DNA of 64,000 bases from the NCBI GenBank assembly GCA_037893245.1, contig JBAIAA010000697.1, positions 992,001-1,056,000 of the forward strand. Direction: 5' to 3'. A model generated the notes under the pieces. It had not been told where the DNA came from, made no database searches, and saw only the letters and a program-made list of their open reading frames with translations. Each line of letters starts with the position of its first letter. The stretch's first letter is position 1. The translations under genes were made by a program, and so were the position numbers. Below are positions 22,141-31,789 of the stretch, piece by piece. This DNA is from Crossaster papposus (lineage: Eukaryota; Echinodermata; Asteroidea; Velatida; Solasteridae).

Positions 22141-23960
22141 ATAATATCATATTTTAACTTTGGAGGAAGTAATGGAAATACGCGTGAAAATATACATTGG
22201 TTTTCGCAATACACACTGGATTTAGTAAGTCATTGTTACACCCGTGAACTCGTCACGGCTTACTGCACACTTTTAACAAACACCTGCAGTGGAAGCAATT
22301 GCAAATAAATAAACTTTCCAAAGTCCTCTATGAGCTATTTCTGTCTTCTGGCAAAAGCCCGAGAGTGATGATTATATTGATTGGCATTAATTGATACAGG
22401 CGCATACGGCGACACAGATCTGCCATTCTCGAATGTCAACGTTTTCTTATCAGCTTCTCGCCAAAACAAGGCAAGCTTGCTAAACGTAAGGGCGACTTGA
22501 ACATGTTTATCGGGAAGTACAAAGGTACAAAATGTTATACAAAGGTATACCATTTTGATCTGATGACGTGATCTCAGCCGATAGCTTTCACTTTGGTTGG
22601 AAACCAGCGCCATATTTCTACAAGTTCGTCTTTGCATTGTTTTAATGAGCACACGTGACATACAAGACTCGATATCTATTGCCGATACGGAGGTTAAGAT
22701 ATAAAGATGAGATTGGGTTCATAATTATTGTAAGACAAACGCATTCTTGTAGGCTACCTCCATGGTGATACTAAGTTTTTCTTGCCACGCCTAGTCATTG
22801 GAACTTTTGTTCCATTGGAAGTGCGCAGTCACTGCCAATGCTGCGTCGGGATGTCAGACAAGTCGGCCGTTGAGACAACTCGACTCGGGACAAGTCGACC
22901 ATTGAGACAACTCGACCGTTGAGACAACTCGACCGTTGAGACAACTCGACTCGGGACAACTTGAGCGTTGAGACAACTCGACCGTTGAGACAACTCGACC
23001 GTTGAGACAACTCGACTCGGGACAACTCGACCGTTGAGACAACTCGACTTTATGGAAATGTTTATGGAAAAATTTGCATTAATCTGTGGCAGGACTAGGA
23101 CCAAATAAATCTTATCCAAATAAACTAAATACAAGGTACATGTTTTTAGAAAACTGTTTCAGACCGCTAACTGAGTGCTTGATTGATCTAAAACACATGT
23201 ATTGTGTAAATAGTCTCTACACCTTTTCGATTCTTTAAGGCGATTAGTCAGATCATAACTTAATAGCCTAAGTTTTTTTATTTCGTCATGCATGTGAACT
23301 TGTCATGACTTTGATTCATCACGGACGGCACTATAATTGTCTCAAGCAACACGAATGGTTCATTGGGGAGTCACCGGATCATCTGTAAATAGAAAAATAA
23401 TAAGCGTTAATAATGTTAATCTCAACGGTCGACTTGTCTTTCCATTTATCGGACATACGGTCGAGTTGTCTTAACGGGCGAGTTGTCTCAACGGTCGACT
23501 TGTCCCGAGTCGAGTTGTCTCATCGGTCGACTTGTCTCGAGTCGAGTTGTCTCAACGGGCGACTTGTCTCAACGGTCGACTTGTCCCGAGTCGAGTTCTC
23601 AACGGTCGACTTGTCTGACCCCCCTGCGTCGTATACACGATGCATGGCCAACGTGTACCGTGGTGAAGATGGCTGAGTGCACACAAACACGTCTGGTTTG
23701 ATGTAGTATACAGATACAGGGATTAATAGAGGCAACAATATTCTCATCGAACAATGTACTGGAATCAAAAGGCTGGAACTCATTAGAGTTGCGCTCTGCG
23801 GAGAATCGATTCTAGCTTAGATTTCGGCTAATTAGTTTCGAGGGTCAATATTATGTTGAAATCATTTTAGTCGTAAACACGTTGCCACCGTGATTAAGCC
23901 AATTTTCTGTATCTATTTCGATACTTGATTTATCAAGGTGAAATTAATCGTGACCCACCA
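22141..23960. repeat. large dispersed repeat Y, copy D, split by a foldback element
   Basis: Follows copy C head to tail, so C and D form a tandem pair. Matches copies A-C up to about 22826 and resumes at 23632 ('gtatacacgatgcatggcc'). The gap is filled by the foldback element. Ends close upstream of the membrane exon at 24446. Confidence 0.8.
22849..23623. mobile_element. foldback-type transposon with tandem-repeat arms and 8 bp target duplication
   Basis: The arms (22849-23048 and about 23430-23623) are inverted copies of one array built of 15-17 bp units such as CCGTTGAGACAACTCGA and ACTCGGGACAACTCGA. The outer ends match as GG..GTCAGACAAGTCG on the left and its complement on the right. 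CTGCGTCG occurs exactly on both sides (22841-22848 and 23624-23631), an 8 bp target duplication. The element splits repeat copy D at a site that is whole in copy C. The 380 bp centre is AT-rich and has no recognised gene. Structure is as in foldback elements; an 8 bp duplication is typical of the hAT and P superfamilies. Confidence 0.88.
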
Positions 23961-23980
23961 TTGCACTTAAAACACACAGT

Positions 23981-24220
23981 CCCAGTCGGCAAAATTATAT
24001 GTTTAAAAAAACTCGTGTCTTTGCGAGGTAAAATGAAACACCCAAACACGCACTTCAAATGGTCACGTGTTTAACAGTAGTTTCAGACACGTACACGTAT
24101 TGTAGTACGTCTAGAACACATTTGAAACACGTGTTTGGATATTTTATTTTACCTCGCCAAAGACCCGCGTTTTTTTCTTACTTGTTAACCCGTGTTTGAA
24201 ACATAGTTTTGTCGACTGGG
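23981..24220. mobile_element. inverted-repeat (MITE-like) element
   Basis: 240 bp with ends CCCAGTCGGCAAAATTAT and ATAGTTTTGTCGACTGGG. A second inner inverted pair, 'gcgaggtaaaatgaaaca' against 'ttattttacctcgc', makes most of the element foldable. It lies within 230 bp of the NLR first exon and so within its promoter region. No target duplication could be fixed. Confidence 0.7.
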
Positions 24221-24299
24221 GTGTTGCTAATTTCCCGGCATTATCTTGTTTTTCTCATATTTTAGGCAGAACATTTGTCATCAGTTACATTTAGTCATG

Positions 24300-24445
24300 A
24301 TTTGCAATGCGTACAACCCTTTAATACAAACATTTTCAAACCTGGGGTTTAAACAAGGAACAGTATTGCCGACAATTCCTTACAGAAGGTCACAATAAAA
24401 TGTCAACCTATTTGAAAACATTTCCCCCAGTTCAGTACTATAGAC
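24300..24445 (+). promoter_or_regulatory. 5' flank/5' UTR of the NLR first exon
   Basis: 24335-24400 matches 2775-2840 upstream of the paralogous exon ('acctggggtttaaacaa', 'ttacagaaggtcacaataa'). An ATG at 24400, out of frame with the main start at 24446, opens a short upstream frame that could lower translation. No TATA box is clear. Confidence 0.45.
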
Positions 24446-24587
24446 ATGACGACATTCAACGAGACAACCGTTCTGACTTCACCCATCACCGCCCCCGAGC
24501 CTACACCAGCGGGGTCAGGATTGACTGCTGGACAGTGGGCACTCATTGGCGTTGCCATCAGTGGTGCCTCCCTGGTTCTGGGATTGT
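24446..24587 (+). CDS. transmembrane NLR, exon 1: outer stalk and membrane span
   Basis: ATG 24446 opens 47 codons, ending in phase 1 at a consensus donor (T|GTGAGT). The product starts MTTFNETTVLTSPITAPEPT: a short Ser/Thr/Pro-rich stretch with an N-glycosylation sequon (NET). A hydrophobic run follows (WALIGVAISGASLVLGL) and continues into exon 2 (LSLFV). No cleavable signal peptide is evident, so the likely topology is N-terminus outside (type III). The start is chosen because the paralogous exon aligns from its second ATG. Exon, donor and 5' flank are all paralogous to 2880-3009. It joins the later NACHT exon only through two short exons that share its phase; that joining is inference. 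Confidence 0.65.
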
Positions 24588-25801
24588 GTGAGTATGATTG
24601 GATATGCCTGATAAGCTCTGTTCATTATTGACCCCCTCCACGTCAAGAAAAGTTAGGGAGTCACTATCGTCGCCATCTTGCTTGGAGCAAGTTCGAGTGC
24701 CGCTGACCTAGTCCTATTTGTCAATTTACGATTTAAATTACGTATGCGTGGTCTGTTTTTCACTAAGAACGCGTCTTGTGGATCGCCCACGTCAAATCTA
24801 GTTTGTGAGCAGACAACATACTTGTTCACCATCTTTAATTTCTAATGTGCCAACCAACCCCGATCCTCTGTTCAAATTTGGTCGGACAGTCACGTGATTA
24901 CAGCACAACCGAGATCGCCAAAACGCTTAATCAATGACCGACGACCAAAACAGTTTTTGGTTGCTCTCGCCAAATAGTGGCCCTGACTTCAATTGCTTTA
25001 ATAATGATCTGGATATGGCAGGAGCCTGATGCAGTGAATCCCAAGAAGGGATTTGTTGAAATTGACGATTGATTGAATTTGTTTCGTTTTTGCTATGAAT
25101 AGTGGTTCTTGGTATTTTCTTCCGAAAAAAAACACAGTTCTGAGCTAATATCCCAGAAAGGAATTAGTTTGAATTTTTGTGATTTTTTTGTTTGGCTAAC
25201 TCTGATAGTAAAACACCGGCTTGCAATTTTGTTTTTGTAACAACTACATGTATGACCCCCTCCCCCCTCCCCGGACAAACAATTCGAAGGTCAATGATGG
25301 ATGGTTTAATATCCCAAGATGAGATTTGCAAAAATTTGGTCGAGTATATTAAAAACAATTAATAGAATATACAAACAAACATTTGTATATGGAAATTTCT
25401 GAAATTGATGATTGATAGATTTGTTTCTTTATAATTTACGCGGTTCTGGTCAAGTTCCGGACAGAAAATCTGAAGAGCGTTTTGAGCTAATATCCCCAGG
25501 TGGGTTTAGTGGAATGGTGACTAAATATATTGGCCTTTTTGCTGTTGGTAATAAACTTTTTTTGCAATTTTGTCTTTTAGTAAGAAATTTTCTAGACAGA
25601 TTTATATCCGGATATAATCCAAGAGACAATCCATGATACGGAATGCCTTTCGTTGCATTTTCTCCAGGCACTCTCTTTGGAATTTAGTAAGACCACAAAA
25701 CCAGGCTGGCGAGGCATAATCAAGAGTTGAATATGATTATAATATGATTATAACCTGTTGACGAGTATTTACTGAATAATGAAATTTTCGTTCTATTTCA
25801 G
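24588..25801 (+). other. intron 1 of the NLR gene
   Basis: Begins GTGAGT and ends in a pyrimidine-rich acceptor (ttcgttctatttcag). No recognised gene or repeat; AT-rich, with a C-rich run near 25256. Confidence 0.5.
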
Positions 25802-25858
25802 TATCACTTTTTGTCGGTAATAACCTCATTGGTAGGTGGCGGGATCGAAGGAGAGAAG
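25802..25858 (+). CDS. transmembrane NLR, exon 2: end of span and basic stop-transfer
   Basis: 57 nt, entered and left in phase 1, between a good acceptor (tctatttcag) and a good donor (GAAG|GTATGC). With T from exon 1 it reads LSLFVGNNLIGRWRDRRRE. The first residues complete the hydrophobic span. The RWRDRRRE run is a typical cytoplasmic stop-transfer, placing everything downstream inside the cell. It was recognised from splice borders and phase, not from length, so its confidence depends on the agreement of the four exons. Confidence 0.6.
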
Positions 25859-26096
25859 GTATGCATTAGTTAATTACGACTACGCCCAACCACTGTCTGA
25901 TAACCTGTTTACCGTTTAAAGACGGGCTCATGCTTAATGCCAATGCGAATCTGAATGCGATGTAAATGTGGTACACAAAAAGCATTCGCTGCAAAATTTG
26001 CCGCAGTTGACATGGGTTTAACTTTTCTAAATTCGCAGTACGAACGATCAGCTCTGACGTCATAGATTCGCGTTTTGAACTCGTGTGGAAATCTAG

Positions 26097-26284
26097 CCTT
26101 GGTCAAGGCGAGTTCGTCGCTATCCGTCCGTCGTTATCCGTCCCGAAATACACTGTGCGCGCGCACCGCATATATGCTGCTAGCTTGCGCCCCAAAGATA
26201 CAGCGCGAACAGCGACCTCATACGGCCACTATTTATGCAAATCTACTGAGGCTACTTTTTCGCCTTGGATCATTGGGTTTTTGA
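26097..26284. repeat. left arm of a long imperfect inverted repeat
   Basis: From CCTTGGTCAAGGCG to 'cgccttggatcattgggttt'. An inverted counterpart lies at 35213-35390 (both end blocks nearly identical, middle looser). It contains 'ggccactatttatgcaaat', an octamer-like (ATGCAAAT) promoter element, just upstream of the helicase-like reading frame. Confidence 0.75.
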
Positions 26285-26444
26285 AATCTTATGGTTTTCC
26301 TATATTTTGCGCCACATTTGTGGCGCATGACCTCGTATGCGAATACAGATAAGTATAGGCGGGGCTAAGATGTGAAGTGTCCAATCACAACACGGTTGAA
26401 TCCCGACGTCATCAAATTTGATGCAGCATTACATTTAAGACAAA

Positions 26445-26650
26445 ATGGCAGATATTCAGCGTCGTCTTTCGTCCGAAGATCTGTCGTGTTGTTTGAATTT
26501 TGCAGCGAAAATATTATCCCTCGAAGATTTTAGACCCGAGCAGCGAAAGGCCATTAGAATCCCTTCTTCGTGGTCACGGTGTTTTTGTGAATTTGCCGAC
26601 AGGTTATGGGAAATCCGTCATTTTTCAGGCAGCCTGAGCCCCATTTTGCT
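26445..26650 (+). pseudogene. RecQ-type DNA helicase, N-terminal fragment
   Basis: ATG 26445 gives MADIQRRLSSEDLSCCLNFA, then 'SLEDFRPEQRKAI', the RecQ motif 0 (FRPxQ..AI). After a one-base insertion at about 26553 the next frame gives 'SLLRGHGVFVNLPTGYGKSV', which is motif I (Walker A, LPTGYGKS). The fragment stops soon after. The remaining helicase motifs are absent nearby. It lies in intron 2 of the NLR gene, same strand, 160 bp after the left inverted-repeat arm, which may be its old promoter. A decayed or truncated copy; the frame break makes it non-functional as it stands. Confidence 0.7.
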
Positions 26651-27164
26651 CGGAGCTCGCACGTACGGCCAGGTACTCAGCGTCAGTTTTCAGCGTGTTC
26701 GGTCAGTTTCTTATCGCCGCATAATCGGCATTAACCCAGGCATGCTGGTCTGTGCGTTATCGCCACATCGTATGGTCCAAGCATGGTCCAACGCTGTGGT
26801 GAGGGGGCATGTTTACGGCTGCAGAACCAACCTTCAAAGTGATCGCAATGTCGTAATTTAAACAGGGACAATTGTCTTATATCCTCAGTAACTCCTCAGA
26901 TTATTTACTTGGCAAAATTCAGCCGGCAAGGCATTTAATTATCAGAGTTTTACCGAGCCAGGGTTTTCAGATTAGCTGGATTAGATGCGTGCGATATAAT
27001 GTAGGGCCGAGTTCGACACGTTTCAATAGAGTCGCGGCCTTCCCGAGTCCAGTCACCGCGGTTGAAAACTCAAAACTAAGCAGCTAAACGCAACTAGTTT
27101 TGACCATAACATTGTCAACATTCAATAAAATATCCAGCAAAACGAGCGAAAATAACTGCGACGC

Positions 27165-28258
27165 TAACCAATCAAGCAAGACAGTTCAAATCTACGGTCA
27201 GTCGGAAAACATCATCTGTTTCTGCTGAGTCATTAATAGAATGTCTTAGTACTAACCCATTTCCCATTACTGACGATGACTCTGTCGACCAATTGGTCCA
27301 AAACTACAACTCCACAATGAGACGTGTTATTGATCGTCTTGCTCCTGAAACTACCAAGTTCTTTGCGGTCAAACCTAGAGCGCCGTGGTTCTGTGATGCA
27401 ATCCGTCAGAGCAGACAAGAAACTCGTCGACTAGAAAGAAACTGGATAGCTAATCCTCTGCAGGTAAACACGCAGATTTTTAAAGCCAAGCAGTCAGGAC
27501 ACAATCAACTTGTAAAACAGACAAAGGAGTTGTATTACCGGCATAAAATCCAGAATTGCGACCAGAGAAAACTATTTACTGTAATAGATGACATGATTGG
27601 CAACAAAGCAGCTGCGGCAAAGAAATTGCCTCAACACGACAACGATCAAAAATTAGCCGAACAGTTTTTAGACTTTTTTAATAGCAAAATAAATCGTCTT
27701 CGAGGGCAACTGATGCATGTTCCAGGTGATATTACATGTGTTTCTACTGAACTTGGTCACTCATTCATGTATTTTAGTACAATTAACAAAAAGGTTCTGA
27801 TCAGATTCATGAAATCAATGAACTCTAAATCGTGTGTTTTGGATCCGATCCCGACTCACTTTTTGAAAGCTGGTCTTCCTTATGTTTCAACGCATTTGTT
27901 ATCAATTGTAAACAAATCTTTTGTTTCGGGCGTTTTTCCATCAGAATTAAAAACGGCTATCATAGGACCTCTGTTGAAGAAGTCTGGATTGGATCCAAAT
28001 GAATTGTGTAATTACAGACCTGTGTCAAATGTTCCTTTCGTTGGTAAATTAATCGAGAAAATAGCTGCTGACCAGCTTCATGCATACTTGGTCCGATTCT
28101 CATTGTTATCCAAATTTCAGTCAGCTTATCGGCAGTATCACAGTACTGAGTCAGCACTGTTGAAAGTTCAAAACGATATTTTGATTTCACTTGACAATCG
28201 GAAAGAGATTGTTTTAGTTATGCTTGACTTGACTGCCGCTTTCGATACCATTGATCAT
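27165..28258 (+). mobile_element. L2-like LINE, 5'-truncated, first part (linker and RT N-terminal half)
   Basis: An open frame from about 27165 starts in the linker between endonuclease and reverse transcriptase ('RAPWFCDAIRQSRQETRRLE'). It then enters the RT domain: 'SCVLDPIPTHFLK', 'NYRPVSNVPFVGKLIEK', 'FQSAYRQYHSTESALLKV', and 'VMLDLTAAFDTIDH' (catalytic motif A). It breaks off at 28258, where a minus-strand LINE is inserted, and resumes at about 33735. No endonuclease is present, so the copy is 5'-truncated. Motif style is that of the L2/CR1 group. The reading frame looks largely intact. Confidence 0.88.
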
Positions 28259-28851
28259 TTGTTGTTTTATTTAACCAGGGTGGTCTTTTCAGTTAAAAAA
28301 AACTGCTTTCCAAAAGGGCCCTGCATATAACCTAAATAGTATTTAAAACAGAAATGGAAATAAAACAAGATCAAAAATCTAAAATTTAAATCTAAAATTT
28401 AAATCTAAAATCTAAATTAACCTTTTTAAATTAACATTAAAATTACATTCAAATAAAAATTAAAAGACCATACAGAAAAAGATATTATTAGATCCAAAGA
28501 CTATTCCAATAAATACAAACAGCACCTTAATTAAAAGCATTAAGACTGCTGTTTTATATGAATTTAAAAACATGAGATTCAGCAAACAAATACAATGATG
28601 AAACATAATTATAGCAAACAAAATTCATATAAAATACGAATTTGAATATGCAAGACAATAAGAACAAAATTAAAATACATAAAAAACAATGACAGTAAAG
28701 AAAGAACAGGACAAATAAAAACAAAAAATCAATGAACAAGAAATAAAAATGATAAAAACAAGGACAAGGCTTAATAAACATTGGTTTTCGATAAGTAAAA
28801 TCTAGAGACAAAATGAACTTAAAAGATATAAAAATAAAGTTGCCAGCAAAA

Positions 28852-30366
28852 TTAATTTAAAAGAGCTTTAAAAACATTTAAAGAACTGGCTCTTCGCTGG
28901 GTTGTGGTTAAGTTGTTCCATCCCAGGGTCCCGCAATACTGAAATGTGCGCTTGGCGGCATTTGTTTTCGGAACAAAGGGCAGATGTAACAAACCGTTTG
29001 ACTTAGAACGAGTATTGGCAGTATGAGAAGGTATTTTAAAGCGATCACTAAGATACGCTGGACTGAGGTTATTGAGACATTTATATACTTGACATACTCT
29101 GTGACAATCCCAGCGCGATTGTAATGATGACCAAGAGAGTGCCTGGTGTAAATCGCTAATATGTGTCCTAGGATGAGCATTAAGGATTAATCTGGCAAGA
29201 CGATTATGTAGTTTTACCAACTTGTCAGAATGACAGTGTGCACTATTGGACCAGACCACATCGCAATAATCAAACAAAGGAATAACCATGGCGGAACTTA
29301 ACATTTTGAAGGTGGGACTAGGAAGACACGGTTTAGCACAACGTCTTAAAAACCCTATTCTCTGTGAGATCTTCTTGGCAATATAGTCAGTGTGGTCGGC
29401 CCATGTCAGTTGCTCATCTAGAATTACTCCAAGATATTTATAATGATTTACTCGTTCAATTACCGCATCGTTGACTGCTATCTGAACTTGGGCAAATGCG
29501 GATAGACGTGGGCGAGTTCCAAAAATCATGAACTTAGTTTTGCTCACATTTAAAGTAAGTTTATGCTGATTAAGCCACTGGGACACTTTACTGATCGCCG
29601 ACATCATACCACATTTAATATTATCCGGGGAAGTGCCATCAATCATAATCATAGTGTCATCTGCATACATACTGACTTTGGTTCCTGGAAAAGCAATACT
29701 TGAAGGAAGGCTGTTAATAAAAAGAATAAAAAGAAGAGGCCCTAAAATAGATCCCTGTGGGACCCCAACACTGACATTAGCAAGAGGTGAATTAATGCCA
29801 TTGATTTGAGTGGACTGTTTTCTTCCTGAAAGGTAAGAGACAAACCAATTCAATTCAAGACCCTTGACACCACAGCTAAGAAGTTTGGAAAGAAGAATGT
29901 TATGGTCAACGGTATCAAAGGCTTTCTTGAGATCTAAAAACACAACACCTGTCACCTTACCAGAATCCATGTTATTTAATAAGTGATCCATGACATCTAG
30001 GACTGCAGTTTGTGTGGAATGGCGAGGTCTAAAACCAGACTGAACTGTAACAAAGAAGTTAATAGTATTAAGAAAACTAAACAGCTGGTTGTACACTGCT
30101 CTCTCAAGGATTTTACTAACTGATGGTAAAACAGAGATCGGTCTATAATTGGAATACTCTTCCTGATTACCGCTTTTAAAAACAGGGGTAACCTTTGCCA
30201 TTTTCCATCCTTGTGGCACGATACCTTCAGCTAAAGATTTATTTATAAGATAAGTTAAAGAAGGACAGATTGCAGGACAGGCAATCTTAAGAAATTTAGA
30301 AGATATTCCATCAAGTCCTGTTGCAGTAGAAGAGTCCATGTGTTTAATTTGTTCCTTTACAAAATA
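28852..30366 (-). CDS. CR1 LINE ORF2, reverse transcriptase half
   Basis: Open from about 30386 (first Met 30339) to 28852. Motifs in order: 'MDSSTATGLDGISSKFLK', 'NYRPISVLPSVSKILERAV', 'FRPRHSTQTAVLDV', 'VFLDLKKAFDTVDH' (motif A), 'VPQGSILGPLLFILFIN' (motif B), 'MYADDTMIM' (catalytic YADD), 'FMIFGTRPRL' and 'YKYLGVILDEQLTW'. The C-terminal 'FDYCDVVWSN' region follows. The enzyme copies LINE RNA into DNA at the nicked target. Key catalytic Asp residues are all present. The upstream endonuclease is in another frame. Confidence 0.9.
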   Translation of the reverse strand, partial: YFVKEQIKHMDSSTATGLDGISSKFLKIACPAICPSLTYLINKSLAEGIVPQGWKMAKVTPVFKSGNQEEYSNYRPISVLPSVSKILERAVYNQLFSFLNTINFFVTVQSGFRPRHSTQTAVLDVMDHLLNNMDSGKVTGVVFLDLKKAFDTVDHNILLSKLLSCGVKGLELNWFVSYLSGRKQSTQINGINSPLANVSVGVPQGSILGPLLFILFINSLPSSIAFPGTKVSMYADDTMIMIDGTSPDNIKCGMMSAISKVSQWLNQHKLTLNVSKTKFMIFGTRPRLSAFAQVQIAVNDAVIERVNHYKYLGVILDEQLTWADHTDYIAKKISQRIGFLRRCAKPCLPSPTFKMLSSAMVIPLFDYCDVVWSNSAHCHSDKLVKLHNRLARLILNAHPRTHISDLHQALSWSSLQSRWDCHRVCQVYKCLNNLSPAYLSDRFKIPSHTANTRSKSNGLLHLPFVPKTNAAKRTFQYCGTLGWNNLTTTQRRASSLNVFKALLN

Positions 30367-31604
30367 AGCTGTAGTATAGGAGCAAAATTAAACACATTAG
30401 TGTCCTGTGTGGTAGCAGAATTAGGTTCAACGTGACTAAGATTGGCGTGGACTTCAAAATTGTGTGCCAGATCCGAGCCAATACTGACAAAATAATTATT
30501 AATGTCATTAGCAAGCTTATGTTTGTCAACGTTTGCACTAGTTGGCAAAGTAGCCGTTTTCTTAATGGAACTTGCCTCCTTGGCTAATAACCACATTTTC
30601 CTAGAGCTGCCTGCATTATTGGCAATGGCGTTTTCATAATATTTCTTCTTTAAACGCTTAGCCAAGTTATTAGCTTGGTTGCGCAATTGTTTGGCAGCAT
30701 GCCAATCGTTGGGGTTACCTGTTTTTTGCGCTTTAGATCGCAGAAAGTCACGTTTACGTCCAAGGTCCAGCATATCTTTAGTCATCCAAGGTGCCATGGA
30801 GTTTCTCTTCTGCCTTATCTGCCTATATGGAGCATGTATATTGCAAACATCGTTAAACATTTGTTCCCAAGTGTCCCAAGCAACATTAATATCAGAAACG
30901 TTTTCAATCAAATGCCAAGGCATGCGAAGCATGTCTTCTAAAAACCGATCTTCATTAAATTTTTTGAAATTTCTGACTGTTGTGACCCTGGGAGGAGCTT
31001 TAAGATTAACATTGATTTTCCTGTTACATAAAACCATACTGTGGTCACTGATACCAAGAGGAATAACATTAATTACATTAATTTTCTTAGCGTGAGATGT
31101 CATAAAAAGGTCAATGCAAGTACTGGAAGTTAAAGTGACTCTTGTAGGACTGTTAACTAGTTGAGATAACTGCAACTCACAGCAAAAGTCATTAACTTTT
31201 TTACGTTCTGCATTATCAAACATATTTAAGTTAAAATCACCGGCAACAATTAATTCATGATTACCATGAATACACTTGTTAGTAATATCATACTTTAATT
31301 TTAAAAGATGTTCCGGTTTTTTGTTCGAAAGGTACGCAACCACTAAAATAATAGGCTTACTTTTCTTTAGACTTATTTCCACCCAGCAAGATTCGGTGTC
31401 ATAGTTTTCTCGAGTCATGACACGATGAGAAATATTATTCGAAATATAACATGCAACACCTCCGTGGTTATCAGGACCTATACGATCAGCACGAATCAAA
31501 GTGAAGTTATCAATATTGACTTCTGTGTTGTTAATACCACCATGAAGCCAGGTTTCACTCAAAGTGAAAATATGAATTTCATGCTCAGCCATGAGAAGAC
31601 GCAA
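30357..31604 (-). CDS. CR1 LINE ORF2, AP-like endonuclease half
   Basis: 415 codons, an APE-type endonuclease: 'HIFTLSETWLHGGI' (catalytic Glu), 'GGVACYI', 'VVAYLSN', 'LIVAGDFNLNMFD' (GDFN), 'STCIDLFMTS', and 'GISDHSMVL' (SDH). It cuts target DNA to prime reverse transcription. A linker runs into the RT but reaches a stop at 30357 in this frame, while the RT frame is already open from about 30386. A single small frameshift around 30360-30386 would explain this. The start Met is internal to the usual family start, so the N-terminus may be shortened. Confidence 0.88.
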   Translation of the reverse strand: MRLLMAEHEIHIFTLSETWLHGGINNTEVNIDNFTLIRADRIGPDNHGGVACYISNNISHRVMTRENYDTESCWVEISLKKSKPIILVVAYLSNKKPEHLLKLKYDITNKCIHGNHELIVAGDFNLNMFDNAERKKVNDFCCELQLSQLVNSPTRVTLTSSTCIDLFMTSHAKKINVINVIPLGISDHSMVLCNRKINVNLKAPPRVTTVRNFKKFNEDRFLEDMLRMPWHLIENVSDINVAWDTWEQMFNDVCNIHAPYRQIRQKRNSMAPWMTKDMLDLGRKRDFLRSKAQKTGNPNDWHAAKQLRNQANNLAKRLKKKYYENAIANNAGSSRKMWLLAKEASSIKKTATLPTSANVDKHKLANDINNYFVSIGSDLAHNFEVHANLSHVEPNSATTQDTNVFNFAPILQLIL

Positions 31605-31789
31605 CTGATCAATTTTGGGTCTCAGGCTTTGTATATTTAGATGAGCAATTTTTAAGCCTCTAACCTTTTAAAACTTGTCAAGGGTGATAAAACTGTGATC
31701 ATTATTAGCCAAGAAATTATTTGTGGTAAAAGAAACATTGTTTGGCGGCCTGTCATTAATCGCCTCAACAAAGTTAATGGTGTTATTAT

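Noticed and set aside
22855-23048. CRISPR-like array of short repeats
   Set aside because: Units are contiguous without unique spacers and have an inverted partner array 380 bp away: foldback arms in a eukaryotic genome.
26075-26352. Two plus-strand frames of 69-89 codons
   Set aside because: They lie in the inverted-repeat arm, which reads as promoter-like DNA; the other arm does not keep the frames.
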